Shown here: positions 1 to 12,300 of the stretch, piece by piece
Position numbering within the stretch: the stretch's first letter is position 1
Layout of the letters: every line of letters begins with the position of its first letter
Source of the DNA: Diadophis punctatus similis
Lineage: Eukaryota; Chordata; Lepidosauria; Squamata; Dipsadidae
Direction: 5' to 3'
Length of the DNA stretch: 64,000 nucleotides
Assembly: GCA_023053685.1 (NCBI GenBank)
Contig: JALIGW010000061.1
Coordinates: 2,932,001 to 2,996,000 of the forward strand
Program-made: the position numbers and the translations under genes
The notes under the pieces: model-generated
Told to the model about the DNA's origin: nothing
Database searches by the model: none
Seen by the model: the letters and a program-made list of their open reading frames with translations, nothing else

Positions 1-3000
1 GTCTCAGCCAGGAACTCCACCCCCAGCTTCTGTGAATTCAAACTACAATGCAGCGAGGTTTTTCCCCCCAGATACTCACAAGTCTCATCCAGGAACTCCA
101 CCCCCAGCTTCTGTGAATTCAAACTACAATGGATTGAGGTTTTGTCCCCCAGATACTCACACGTCTCAGCCAGGAACTCCACCAACAGCTTCTGTGAATT
201 CAAACTACAATGGAGTGAGGTTTTTTCCCCGAGATACTAACAAGTCTCAGCCAGGAACTCCACCCGCAGCTTCTGTGAATTCAAACTACAATGGAGTGAG
301 GTTTCTTCCCCCAGATACTCACAGGTCTCAGCCAGGAACTCCACGCCCAGCTTCTGTGAATTCAAACTACAATGGAGTGAGGTTTGTTCCCCCAGATACT
401 CACAGGTCTCAGCCAGGAACTCCACCCCCAGCTTCTGTGAATTCAAACTACAATGGAGTGAGGTTTGTTCCCCCAGATACTCACAGTTCTCAGCCAGGAA
501 CTCCACCCCCAGTTTCTGTGAATTCAAACTACAATGGAGTGAAGTTTTTCCCCCCAGATACTCACAGGTATCAGCCAGGAACTCCACCCCAGCTTCTGTG
601 AATTGAAACTACAATGCAGTGAGGTTTTTCTCCCAGATACTCACAGGTCTCAGCCAAGAACTCCACCCCCAGCTTCTGTGAATTCAAACTACAATGGAGT
701 GAGGTTTTGTTCCCCCAGATACTCACAGGTCTCAGCCAAGAACTCCACCCCCAGCTTCTGTGAATTCAAACTACAATGGAGTGAGGTTCCCCCCCCCTGA
801 TACTCACAGGTATCAGCCAGGAACTCCACCCCCAGCTTCTCTGAATTCAAACTGCAATGGAGTGAGGTCCCCCCCCCCAGATACTCACAGGTCTCAGCCA
901 GGAACTCCACCCCCAGCTTCTGTGAATTTAAACTACAATGGAGTGAGGTTTCTTCGACAAGATACTCACAGGTCTCAGCCAGGAACTCCACCCCCAGCAT
1001 CTGTGAATTCAAACTACAATGGAGTGAGGTGTTTTCCCCCAGATACTCACAGGTCTCAGACAGGAACTCCACCCCCAGCTTCTGTGAATTCAAACTACAA
1101 TGGAGTGAGGTTCCCCCCCCCAAATACTCACAGGTCTCAGCCAGGAACTCCACCCCCAGCTTCTGTGAATTCAAACTACAATGGAGTGAGGTTCCCCCCC
1201 CCCCAGATACTCACAGGTCTCAGCCAGAAACTCCACCCCCAGCTTCTGTGAATTCAAACTACAATGGAGTGAGGTTTTGTCCCCCAGATACTCACAGGTC
1301 TCAGCCAGGAACTCCACCCCCAGCTTCTGTGAATTTAAACTACAATGGAGTGAGGTTTCTTCGACAAGATACTCACAGGTCTCAGCCAGGAACTCCACCC
1401 CAAGCTTCTGTGAATAAAAACTACAATGGAGTGAGGTGTTTTCCCCCAGATACTCACAGGTCTCAGACAGGAACTCCACCCCCAGCTTCTGTGAATTCAA
1501 ACTACAATGGAGTGAGGTTTCCCCCCCCCCAAATACTCACAGGTCTCAGCCAGGAACTCCACCCCCAGCTTCTGTGAATTCAAACTACAATGGAGTGAGG
1601 TCCCCCCCCCCAGATACTCACAAGTCTCAGCCAGGAACTCCACCCCCAGCTTCTGTGAATTCAAACTACAATGGAGTGAGGTTTTCCCCCCCAGATACTC
1701 ACAGGTCTTAGCCAGGAACTCCACCCCCAGCTTCTGTGAATTGAAACTACAATGCAGTGAGGTTTTGTTCCCCCAGATACTCACGGGTCTCAGCCAGGAA
1801 CTCCACGCCCAGCTTCTGTGAATGCAAACTACAATGGAGTGAGTTTTGTTCCCCCAGATACTCACAGGTCTCAGCCAGGAACTCCACCCCCAGCTTCTGT
1901 GAATTCAAACTACAATGGAGTGAAGTGTTTCCCCCCAGATACTCACAAGCCTCAGCCAGGAATTCCACCCCCAGCTTCTGTGAATTCAAACTAAAATGGA
2001 TTGAGGTTTTTCTCCCAGATACTCACAAGCCTCAGCCAGGAATTCCACCCCCAGCTTCTGTGAATTCAAACTAAAATAGATTGAGGTTTTTCTCCCAGAT
2101 TCTCACAGGTCTCAGCCAGGAACTCCACCCCCAGCTTCTGTGAATTCAAACTGCAATGGAGTGAGGTTTTTTCCCCCAGATACAAACAGGTCTCACCCAA
2201 GAACTCCACCCCCAGCTTCTGTGAATTCAAACAACAATGGATTGATGTTTTTTTCCGAGATACTCACAGGTCTCAGCCAGGAACTCCAACCCCAGCTTCT
2301 GTGAATTGAAAATACAATGCAGTGAGGTTTTCCCCCCCAGATACTCACAGGTCTCAGCCAGGAACTCCACCCCCAGCTTCTGTGAATTCAAACTACAATG
2401 CAGCGAGGTTTTTCCCCCCAGATACTCACAAGTCTCATCCAGGAACTCCACCCCCAGCTTCTGTGAATTCAAACTACAATTGATTGAGGTTTTGTCCCCC
2501 AGATACTCACACGTCTCAGCCAGGAACTCCACCAACAGCTTCTGTGAATTCAAACTACAATGGAGTGGGGTTTTTTCCCCGAGATACTAACAAGTCTCAG
2601 CCAGGAACTCCACCCGCAGCTTCTGTGAATTCAAACTACAATGGAGTGAGGTTTCTTCCCCCAGATACTCACAGGTCTCAGCCAGGAACTCCACGCCCAG
2701 CTTCTGTGAATTCAAACTACAATGGAGTGAGGTTTGTTCCCCCAGATACTCACAGGTCTCAGCCAGGAACTCCACCCCCAGCTTCTGTGAATTCAAACTA
2801 CAATGGAGTGAGGTTTGTTCCCCCAGATACTCACAGTTCTCAGCCAGGAACTCCACCCCCAGTTTCTGTGAATTCAAACTACAATGGAGTGAAGTTTTTC
2901 CCCCCCAGATACTCACAGGTATCAGCCAGGAACTCCACCCCAGCTTCTGTGAATTGAAACTACAATGCAGTGAGGTTTTTCTCCCAGATACTCACAGGTC

Positions 3001-4613
3001 TCAGCCAAGAACTCCACCCCCAGCTTCTGTGAATTCAAACTACAATGGAGTGAGGTTTTGTTCCCCCAGATACTCACAGGTCTCAGCCAAGAACTCCACC
3101 CCCAGCTTCTGTGAATTCAAACTACAATGGAGTGAGGTTCCCCCCCGATACTCACAGGTATCAGCCAGGAACTCCACCCCCAGCTTCTCTGAATTCAAAC
3201 TGCAATGGAGTGAAGTCCCCCCCCAGATACTCACAGGTCTCAGCCAGGAACTCCACCCCCAGCTTCTGTGAATTTAAACTACAATGGAGTGAGGTGTTTT
3301 CCCCCAGATACTCACAGGTCTCAGACAGGAACTCCACCCCCATCTTCTGTGAATTCAAACTACAATGGAGTGAGGTTTCCCCCCCCCCACAAATACTCAC
3401 AGGTCTCAGCCAGGAACTCCACCCCCAGCTTCTGTGAATTCAAACTACAATGGAGTGAGGTTCCCCCCTCCCAGATACTCACAGGTCTCAGCCAGGAACT
3501 CCACCCCCAGCTTCTGTGAATTCAAACTACAATGGAGTGAGGTTTTGTCCCCCAGATACTCACAGGTCTCAGCCAGGAACTCCACCCCCAGCTTCTGTGA
3601 ATTTAAACTACAATGGAGTGAGGTTTCTTCGACAAGATACTCACAGGTCTCAGCCAGGAACTCCACCCCAAGCTTCTGTGAATTCAAACTACAATGGAGT
3701 GAGGTGTTTTCCCCCAGATACTCACAGGTCTCAGCCAGGAACTCCACCCCCAGCTTCTGTGAATTCAAACTACAATGGAGTGAGGTCCCCCCCCCCAGAT
3801 ACTCACAAGTCTCAGCCAGGAACTACACCCCCAGCTTCTGTGAATTCAAACTACAATGGAGTGAGGTTTTTCCCCCCAGATACTCACAAGCCTCAGCCAG
3901 GAATTCCACCCCCAGCTTCTGTGAATTCAAACTAAAATAGATTGAGGTTTTTCTCCCAGATACTCACAGGTCTCAGCCAGGAACTCCACCCCCAGCTTAT
4001 GTGAATTCAAACTGCAATGGAGTGAGGTTTTTTCCCCCAGATACAAACAGGTCTCACCCAAGAACTCCACCAACAGCTTCTGTGAATGCAAACTACAATG
4101 GAGTGAGGTTTGTTCCCCCAGATACTCACAGGTCTCAGCCAGGAACTCAACCCCCAGCTTCTGTGAGTTCAAACTACAATGGAGTGAAGTGTTTCCCCCG
4201 AGATACTCACAGGTATCAGCCAGGAACTCCACCCCAGCTTCTGTGAATTGAAACTACAATGCAGTGAGGTTTTTCCCCCCAGATACTCACAAGCCTCAGC
4301 CAGGAATTCCACCCCCAGCTTCTGTGAATGCAAACTACAATGGAGTGAGGTTTGTTCCCCCAGATACTCACAGGTCTCAGCCAGGAACTCAACCCCCAGC
4401 TTCTGTGAGTTCAAACTACAATGGAGTGAAGTGTTTCCCCCGAGATACTCACAGGTATCAGCCAGGAACTCCACCCCAGCTTCTGTGAATTCAAACTGCA
4501 ACGGAGTGAGGTTTTTCCCCCAGATACAAACAGGTCTCACCCAAGAACTCCACCCCCAGCTTCTGTGAATTCAAACAACAATGGATTGATGTTTTTTTCC
4601 GAGATACTCACAG
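1..4613. repeat. Domain 1 higher-order unit 1 (4,613 bp)
   Basis: The unit spans about 57 monomers. Diagnostic variants are GCAGCGAG at 51 and 2401, the AAACAACAATGG variant at 2228 and 4572, and CTTCGACAAG at 952 and 1359 (a pair 407 bp apart) and at 3627 (a single). The next unit starts in the same phase at 4614. Matching to that unit at a constant 4,613-bp offset is clear from 1 to about 1,935 and again from about 2,100 to about 2,545. Between these the two units hold different monomers over the same length. The left end is the window edge, so the true start may lie outside. Confidence 0.85.
405..485 (+). repeat. Reference 81-bp monomer, described in detail
   Basis: This copy is close to the commonest form. 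In order it holds GGTCTC (405-410, a BsaI recognition sequence), CCAGG (413-417), a C-rich stretch ending in AGCT (430-433), GAATTC (439-444, EcoRI), an ATG at 453 with A at -3 and G at +4 followed at once by GAG and TGA, a pyrimidine-rich tract ending in CAG (464-476), and ACTCAC (479-484). It has no CpG and about 49% G+C. On the plus strand two frames are open (starting VNSNYNG and FCEFKLQ) and the third has TGA at 438-440. On the minus strand one frame is open (containing SLNSQKLGVEFL). The minus strand reads GTGAGT at 484-479, CTCAC at 462-458 and CACAG at 439-435, which resembles a donor, branch site and acceptor. Calling these functional would be inference only. Confidence 0.95.
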
Positions 4614-7600
4614 GTCTCAGCCAGGAACTCCACCCCCAGCTTCTGTGAATTCAAACTACAATGCAGCGAGGTTTTTCCCCCCAGATACTCACAAGTCTCA
4701 TCCAGGAACTCCACCCCCAGCTTCTGTGAATTCAAACTACAATGGATTGAGGTTTTGTCCCCCAGATACTCACACGTCTCAGCCAGGAACTCCACCAACA
4801 GCTTCTGTGAATTCAAACTACAATGGAGTGAGGTTTTTTCCCCGAGATACTAACAAGTCTCAGCCAGGAACTCCACCCGCAGCTTCTGTGAATTCAAACT
4901 ACAATGGAGTGAGGTTTCTTCCCCCAGATACTCACAGGTCTCAGCCAGGAACTCCACGCCCAGCTTCTGTGAATTCAAACTACAATGGAGTGAGGTTTGT
5001 TCCCCCAGATACTCACAGGTCTCAGCCAGGAACTCCACCCCCAGCTTCTGTGAATTCAAACTACAATGGAGTGAGGTTTGTTCCCCCAGATACTCACAGT
5101 TCTCAGCCAGGAACTCCACCCCCAGTTTCTGTGAATTCAAACTACAATGGAGTGAAGTTTTTCCCCCCAGATACTCACAGGTATCAGCCAGGAACTCCAC
5201 CCCAGCTTCTGTGAATTGAAACTACAATGCAGTGAGGTTTTTCTCCCAGATACTCACAGGTCTCAGCCAAGAACTCCACCCCCAGCTTCTGTGAATTCAA
5301 ACTACAATGGAGTGAGGTTTTGTTCCCCCAGATACTCACAGGTCTCAGCCAAGAACTCCACCCCCAGCTTCTGTGAATTCAAACTACAATGGAGTGAGGT
5401 TCCCCCTCCCCCGATACTCACAGGTATCAGCCAGGAACTCCACCCCCAGCTTCTCTGAATTCAAACTGCAATGGAGTGAGGTCCCCCCCCAGATACTCAC
5501 AGGTCTCAGCCAGGAACTCCACCCCCAGCTTCTGTGAATTTAAACTACAATGGAGTGAGGTTTCTTCGACAAGATACTCACAGGTCTCAGCCAGGAACTC
5601 CACCCCCAGCATCTGTGAATTCAAACTACAATGGAGTGAGGTGTTTTCCCCCAGATACTCACAGGTCTCAGACAGGAACTCCACCCCCAGCTTCTGTGAA
5701 TTCAAACTACAATGGAGTGAGGTTTTCCCCCCCCCCAAATACTCACAGGTCTCAGCCAGGAACTCCACCCCCAGCTTCTGTGAATTCAAACTACAATGGA
5801 GTGAGGTTCCCCCCCCCCAGATACTCACAGGTCTCAGCCAGAAACTCCACCCCCAGCTTCTGTGAATTCAAACTACAATGGAGTGAGGTTTTGTCCCCCA
5901 GATACTCACAGGTCTCAGCCAGGAACTCCACCCCCAGCTTCTGTGAATTTAAACTACAATGGAGTGAGGTTTCTTCGACAAGATACTCACAGGTCTCAGC
6001 CAGGAACTCCACCCCAAGCTTCTGTGAATAAAAACTACAATGGAGTGAGGTGTTTTCCCCCAGATACTCACAGGTCTCAGACAGGAACTCCACCCCCAGC
6101 TTCTGTGAATTCAAACTACAATGGAGTGAGGTTTTCCCCCCCCAAATACTCACAGGTCTCAGCCAGGAACTCCACCCCCAGCTTCTGTGAATTCAAACTA
6201 CAATGGAGTGAGGTCCCCCCCCCCAGATACTCACAAGTCTCAGCCAGGAACTCCACCCCCAGCTTCTGTGAATTCAAACTACAATGGAGTGAGGTTTTCC
6301 CCCCCAGATACTCACAGGTCTTAGCCAGGAACTCCACCCCCAGCTTCTGTGAATTGAAACTACAATGCAGTGAGGTTTTGTTCCCCCAGATACTCACGGG
6401 TCTCAGCCAGGAACTCCACGCCCAGCTTCTGTGAATGCAAACTACAATGGAGTGAGTTTTGTTCCCCCAGATACTCACAGGTCTCAGCCAGGAACTCCAC
6501 CCCCAGCTTCTGTGAATTCAAACTACAATGGAGTGAAGTGTTTCCCCCGAGATACTCACAGGTATCAGCCAGGAACTCCACCCCAGCTTCTGTGAATTGA
6601 AACTACAATGCAGTGAGGTTTTTCCCCCCAGATACTCACAAGCCTCAGCCAGGAATTCCACCCCCAGCTTCTGTGAATTCAAACTAAAATGGATTGAGGT
6701 TTTTCTCCCAGATACTCACAGGTCTCAGCCAGGAACTCCACCCCCAGCTTCTGTGAATTCAAACTGCAATGGAGTGAGGTTTTTTCCCCCAGATACAAAC
6801 AGGTCTCACCCAAGAACTCCACCCCCAGCTTCTGTGAATTCAAACAACAATGGATTGATGTTTTTTTCCGAGATACTCACAGGTCTCAGCCAGGAACTCC
6901 AACCCCAGCTTCTGTGAATTGAAAATACAATGCAGTGAGGTTTTTCCCCCCAGATACTCACAGGTCTCAGCCAGGAACTCCACCCCCAGCTTCTGTGAAT
7001 TCAAACTACAATGCAGCGAGGTTTTTCCCCCCAGATACTCACAAGTCTCATCCAGGAACTCCACCCCCAGCTTCTGTGAATTCAAACTACAATTGATTGA
7101 GGTTTTGTCCCCCAGATACTCACACGTCTCAGCCAGGAACTCCACCAACAGCTTCTGTGAATGCAAACTACAATGGAGTGAGGTTTGTTCCCCCAGATAC
7201 TCACAGGTCTCAGCCAGGAACTCCACCCCCAGCTTCTGTGAATTCAAACTACAATGGAGTGAAGTGTTTCCCCCGAGATACTCACAGGTATCAGCCAGGA
7301 ACTCCACCCCAGCTTCTGTGAATTCAAACTACAATGCAGTGAGGTTTTTCTCCCAGATACTCACAGGTCTCAGCCAAGAACTCCACCCCCAGCTTCTGTG
7401 AATTCAAACTACAATGGAGTGAGGTTTTGTTCCCCCAGATACTCACAGGTCTCAGCCAGGAACTCCACCCCCAGCTTCTCTGAATTCAAACTGCAATGGA
7501 GTGAGGTCCCCCCCCCAGATACTCACAGGTCTCAGCCAGGAACTCCACCCCCAGCTTCTGTGAATTTAAACTACAATGGAGTGAGGTGTTTTCCCCCAGA

Positions 7601-9307
7601 TACTCACAGGTCTCAGACAGGAACTCCACCCCCAGCTTCTGTGAATTCAAACTACAATGGAGTGAGGTTTCCCCCCCCACAAATACTCACAGGTCTCAGC
7701 CAGGAACTCCACCCCCAGCATCTGTGAATTCAAACTACAATGGAGTGAGGTTCCCCCCTCCCAGATACTCACAGGTCTCAGCCAGGAACTCCACCCCCAG
7801 CTTCTGTGAATTCAAACTACAATGGAGTGAGGTTTTGTCCCCCAGATACTCACAGGTCTCAGCCAGGAACTCCACCCCCAGCTTCTGTGAATTTAAACTA
7901 CAATGGAGTGAGGTTTCTTCGACAAGATACTCACAGGTCTCAGCCAGGAACTCCACCCCAAGCTTCTGTGAATTCAAACTACAATGGAGTGAGGTGTTTT
8001 CCCCCAGATACTCACAGGTCTCAGACAGGAACTCCACCCCCAGCTTCTGTGAATTCAAACTACAATGGAGTGAGGTTCCCCCCCCCCAAATACTCACAGG
8101 TCTCAGCCAGGAACTCCACCCCCAGCTTCTGTGAATTCAAACTACAATGGAGTGAGGTCCCCCCCCCAGATACTCACAAGTCTCAGCCAGGAACTCCACC
8201 CCCAGCTTCTGTGAATTCAAACTACAATGGAGTGAGGTTTTTCCCCCCAGATACTCACAAGCCTCAGCCAGGAATTCCACCCCCAGCTTCTGTGAATTCA
8301 AACTAAAATAGATTGAGGTTTTTCTCCCAGATACTCACAGGTCTCAGCCAGGAACTCCACCCCCAGCTTCTGTGAATTCAAACTGCAATGGAGTGAGGTT
8401 TTTTCCCCCAGATACAAACAGGTCTCACCCAAGAACTCCACCCCCAGCTTCTGTGAATTCAAACAACAATGGATTGATGTTTTTTTCCGAGATACTCACA
8501 GGTCTCAGCCAGGAACTCCAACCCCAGCTTCTGTGAATTGAAAATACAATGCAGTGAGGTTTTTCCCCCCAGATACTCACAGGTCTCAGCCAGGAACTCC
8601 ACCCCCAGCTTCTGTGAATTCAAACTACAATGCAGCGAGGTTTTTCCCCCCAGATACTCACAAGTCTCATCCAGGAACTCCACCCCCAGCTTCTGTGAAT
8701 TCAAACTACAATTGATTGAGGTTTTGTCCCCCAGATACTCACACGTCTCAGCCAGGAACTCCACCAACAGCTTCTGTGAATGCAAACTACAATGGAGTGA
8801 GGTTTGTTCCCCCAGATACTCACAGGTCTCAGCCAGGAACTCAACCCCCAGCTTCTGTGAGTTCAAACTACAATGGAGTGAAGTGTTTCCCCCGAGATAC
8901 TCACAGGTATCAGCCAGGAACTCCACCCCAGCTTCTGTGAATTGAAACTACAATGCAGTGAGGTTTTTCCCCCCAGATACTCACAAGCCTCAGCCAGGAA
9001 TTCCACCCCCAGCTTCTGTGAATTCAAACTAAAATGGATTGAGGTTTTTCTCCCAGATACTCACAGGTCTCAGCCAGGAACTCCACCCCCAGCTTCTGTG
9101 AATTCAAACTGCAACGGAGTGAGGTTTTTCCCCCAGATACAAACAGGTCTCACCCAAGAACTCCACCCCCAGCTTCTGTGAATTCAAACAACAATGGATT
9201 GATGTTTTTTTCCGAGATACTCACAGGTCTCAGCCAGGAACTCCAACCCCAGCTTCTGTGAATTGAAAAGACAATGCAGTGAGGTTTTTCCCCCCAGATA
9301 CTCACAG
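4614..9307. repeat. Domain 1 higher-order unit 2 (4,694 bp)
   Basis: The unit starts in phase with unit 1 and keeps its variant order: GCAGCGAG at 4664, the CTTCGACAAG pair at 5564 and 5973, a second GCAGCGAG at 7014, and a single CTTCGACAAG at 7917. It carries an extra GCAGCGAG block at 8633, followed by AAACAACAATGG variants at 8460 and 9185 that lie 725 bp apart (about 9 monomers). The same 725-bp spacing recurs at 12421/13146, 17278/18003 and 20270/20995. Confidence 0.85.
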
Positions 9308-12300
9308 GTCTCAGCCAGGAACTCCACCCCCAGCTTCTGTGAATTCAAACTACAATGCAGCGAGGTTTTTCCCCCCAGATACTCACAAGTCTCATCCAGG
9401 AACTCCACCCCCAGCTTCTGTGAATTCAAACTACAATGGATTGAGGTTTTGTCCCCCAGATACTCACACGTCTCAGCCAGGAACTCCACCAACAGCTTCT
9501 GTGAATTCAAACTACAATGGAGTGAGGTTTTTTCCCCGAGATACTAACAAGTCTCAGCCAGGAACTCCACCCGCAGCTTCTGTGAATTCAAACTACAATG
9601 GAGTGAGGTTTCTTCCCCCAGATACTCACAGGTCTCAGCCAGGAACTCCACGCCCAGCTTCTGTGAATTCAAACTACAATGGAGTGAGGTTTGTTCCCCC
9701 AGATACTCACAGGTCTCAGCCAGGTACTCCACCCCCAGCTTCTGTGAATTCAAACTACAATGGAGTGAGGTTTGTTCCCCCAGATACTCACAGTTCTCAG
9801 CCAGGAACTCCACCCCCAGTTTCTGTGAATTCAAACTACAATGGAGTGAAGTTTTTCCCCCCAGATACTCACAGGTATCAGCCAGGAACTCCACCCCAGC
9901 TTCTGTGAATTGAAACTACAATGCAGTGAGGTTTTTCTCCCAGATACTCACAGGTCTCAGCCAAGAACTCCACCCCCAGCTTCTGTGAATTCAAACTACA
10001 ATGGAGTGAGGTTTTGTTCCCCCAGATACTCACAGGTCTCAGCCAGGAACTCCACCCCCGGCTTCTCTGAATTCAAACTGCAATGGAGTGAGGTCCCCCC
10101 CCCAGATACTCACAGGTCTCAGCCAGGAACTCCACCCCCAGCTTCTGTGAATTTAAACTACAATGGAGTGAGGTTTCTTCGACAAGATACTCACAGGTCT
10201 CAGCCAGGAACTCCACCCCCAGCATCTGTGAATTCAAACTACAATGGAGTGAGGTGTTTTCCCCCAGATACTCACAGGTCTCAGACAGGACCTCCACCCC
10301 CAGCTTCTGTGAATTCAAACTACAATGGAGTGAGGTTTCCCCCCCCCAAATACTCACAGGTCTCAGCCAGGAACTCCACCCCCAGCTTCTGTGAATTCAA
10401 ACTACAATGGAGTGAGGTTCCCCCCCCCAGATACTCACAGGTCTCAGCCAGAAACTCCACCCCCAGCTTCTGTGAATTCAAACTACAATGGAGTGAGGTT
10501 TTGTCCCCCAGATACTCACAGGTCTCAGCCAGGAACTCCACCCCCAGCTTCTGTGAATTTAAACTACAATGGAGTGAGGTTTCTTCGACAAGATACTCAC
10601 AGGTCTCAGCCAGGAACTCCACCCCAAGCTTCTGTGAATAAAAACTACAATGGAGTGAGGTGTTTTCCCCCAGATACTCACAGGTCTCAGACAGGAACTC
10701 CACCCCCAGCTTCTGTGAATTCAAACTACAATGGAGTGAGGTTTCCCCCCCCCCAAATACTCACAGGTCTCAGCCAGGAACTCCACCCCCAGCTTCTGTG
10801 AATTCAAACTACAATGGAGTGAGGTCCCCCCCCCAGATACTCACAAGTCTCAGCCAGGAACTCCACCCCCAGCTTCTGTGAATTCAAACTACAATGGAGT
10901 GAGGTTTTCCCCCCCAGATACTCACAGGTCTTAGCCAGGAACTCCACCCCCAGCTTCTGTGAATTCAAACAACAATGGATTGATGTTTTTTTCCGAGATA
11001 CTCACAGGTCTCAGCCAGGAACTCCAACCCCAGCTTCTGTGAATTGAAAAGACAATGCAGTGAGGGTTTTCCCCCCAGATACTCACAGGTCTCAGCCAGG
11101 AACTCCACCCCCAGCTTCTGTGAATTCAAACTACAATGCAGCGAGGTTTTTCCCCCCAGATACTCACAAGTCTCATCCAGGAACTCCACCCCCAGCTTCT
11201 GTGAATTCAAACTACAATGGATTGAGGTTTTGTCCCCCAGATACTCACACGTCTCAGCCAGGAACTCCACCAACAGCTTCTGTGAATTCAAACTACAATG
11301 GAGTGGGGTTTTTTCCCCGAGATACTAACAAGTCTCAGCCAGGAACTCCACCCGCAGCTTCTGTGAATTCAAACTACAATGGAGTGAGGTTTCTTCCCCC
11401 AGATACTCACAGGTCTCAGCCAGGAACTCCACGCCCAGCTTCTGTGAATTCAAACTACAATGGAGTGAGGTTCCCCCCCCCCGATACTCACAGGTATCAG
11501 CCAGGAACTCCACCCCCAGCTTCTCTGAATTCAAACTGCAATGGAGTGAGGTCCCCCCCCCAGATACTCACAGGTCTCAGCCAGGAACTCCACCCCCAGC
11601 TTCTGTGAATTTAAACTACAATGGAGTGAGGTGTTTTCCCCCAGATACTCACAGGTCTCAGACAGGAACTCCACCCCCAGCTTCTGTGAATTCAAACTAC
11701 AATGGAGTGAGGTTCCCCCCTCCCAGATACTCACAGGTCTCAGCCAGGAACTCCACCGCCAGCTTCTGTGAATTCAAACTACAATGGAGTGAGGTTTTGT
11801 CCCCCAGATACTCACAGGTCTCAGCCAGGAACTCCACCCCCAGCTTCTGTGAATTTAAACTACAATGGAGTGAGGTTTCTTCGACAAGATACTCACAGGT
11901 CTCAGCCAGGAACTCCACCCCAAGCTTCTGTGAATTCAAACTACAATGGAGTGAGGTGTTTTCCCCCAGATACTCACAGGTCTCAGACAGGAACTCCACC
12001 CCCAGCTTCTGTGAATTCAAACTACAATGGAGTGAGGTTCCCCCCCCCAAATACTCACAGGTCTCAGCCAGGAACTCCACCCCCAGCTTCTGTGAATTCA
12101 AACTACAATGGAGTGAGGTCCCCCCCCCAGATACTCACAAGTCTCAGCCAGGAACTCCACCCCCAGCTTCTGTGAATTCAAACTACAATGGAGTGAGGTT
12201 TTTCCCCCCAGATACTCACAAGCCTCAGCCAGGAATTCCACCCCCAGCTTCTGTGAATTCAAACTAAAATAGATTGAGGTTTTTCTCCCAGATACTCACA

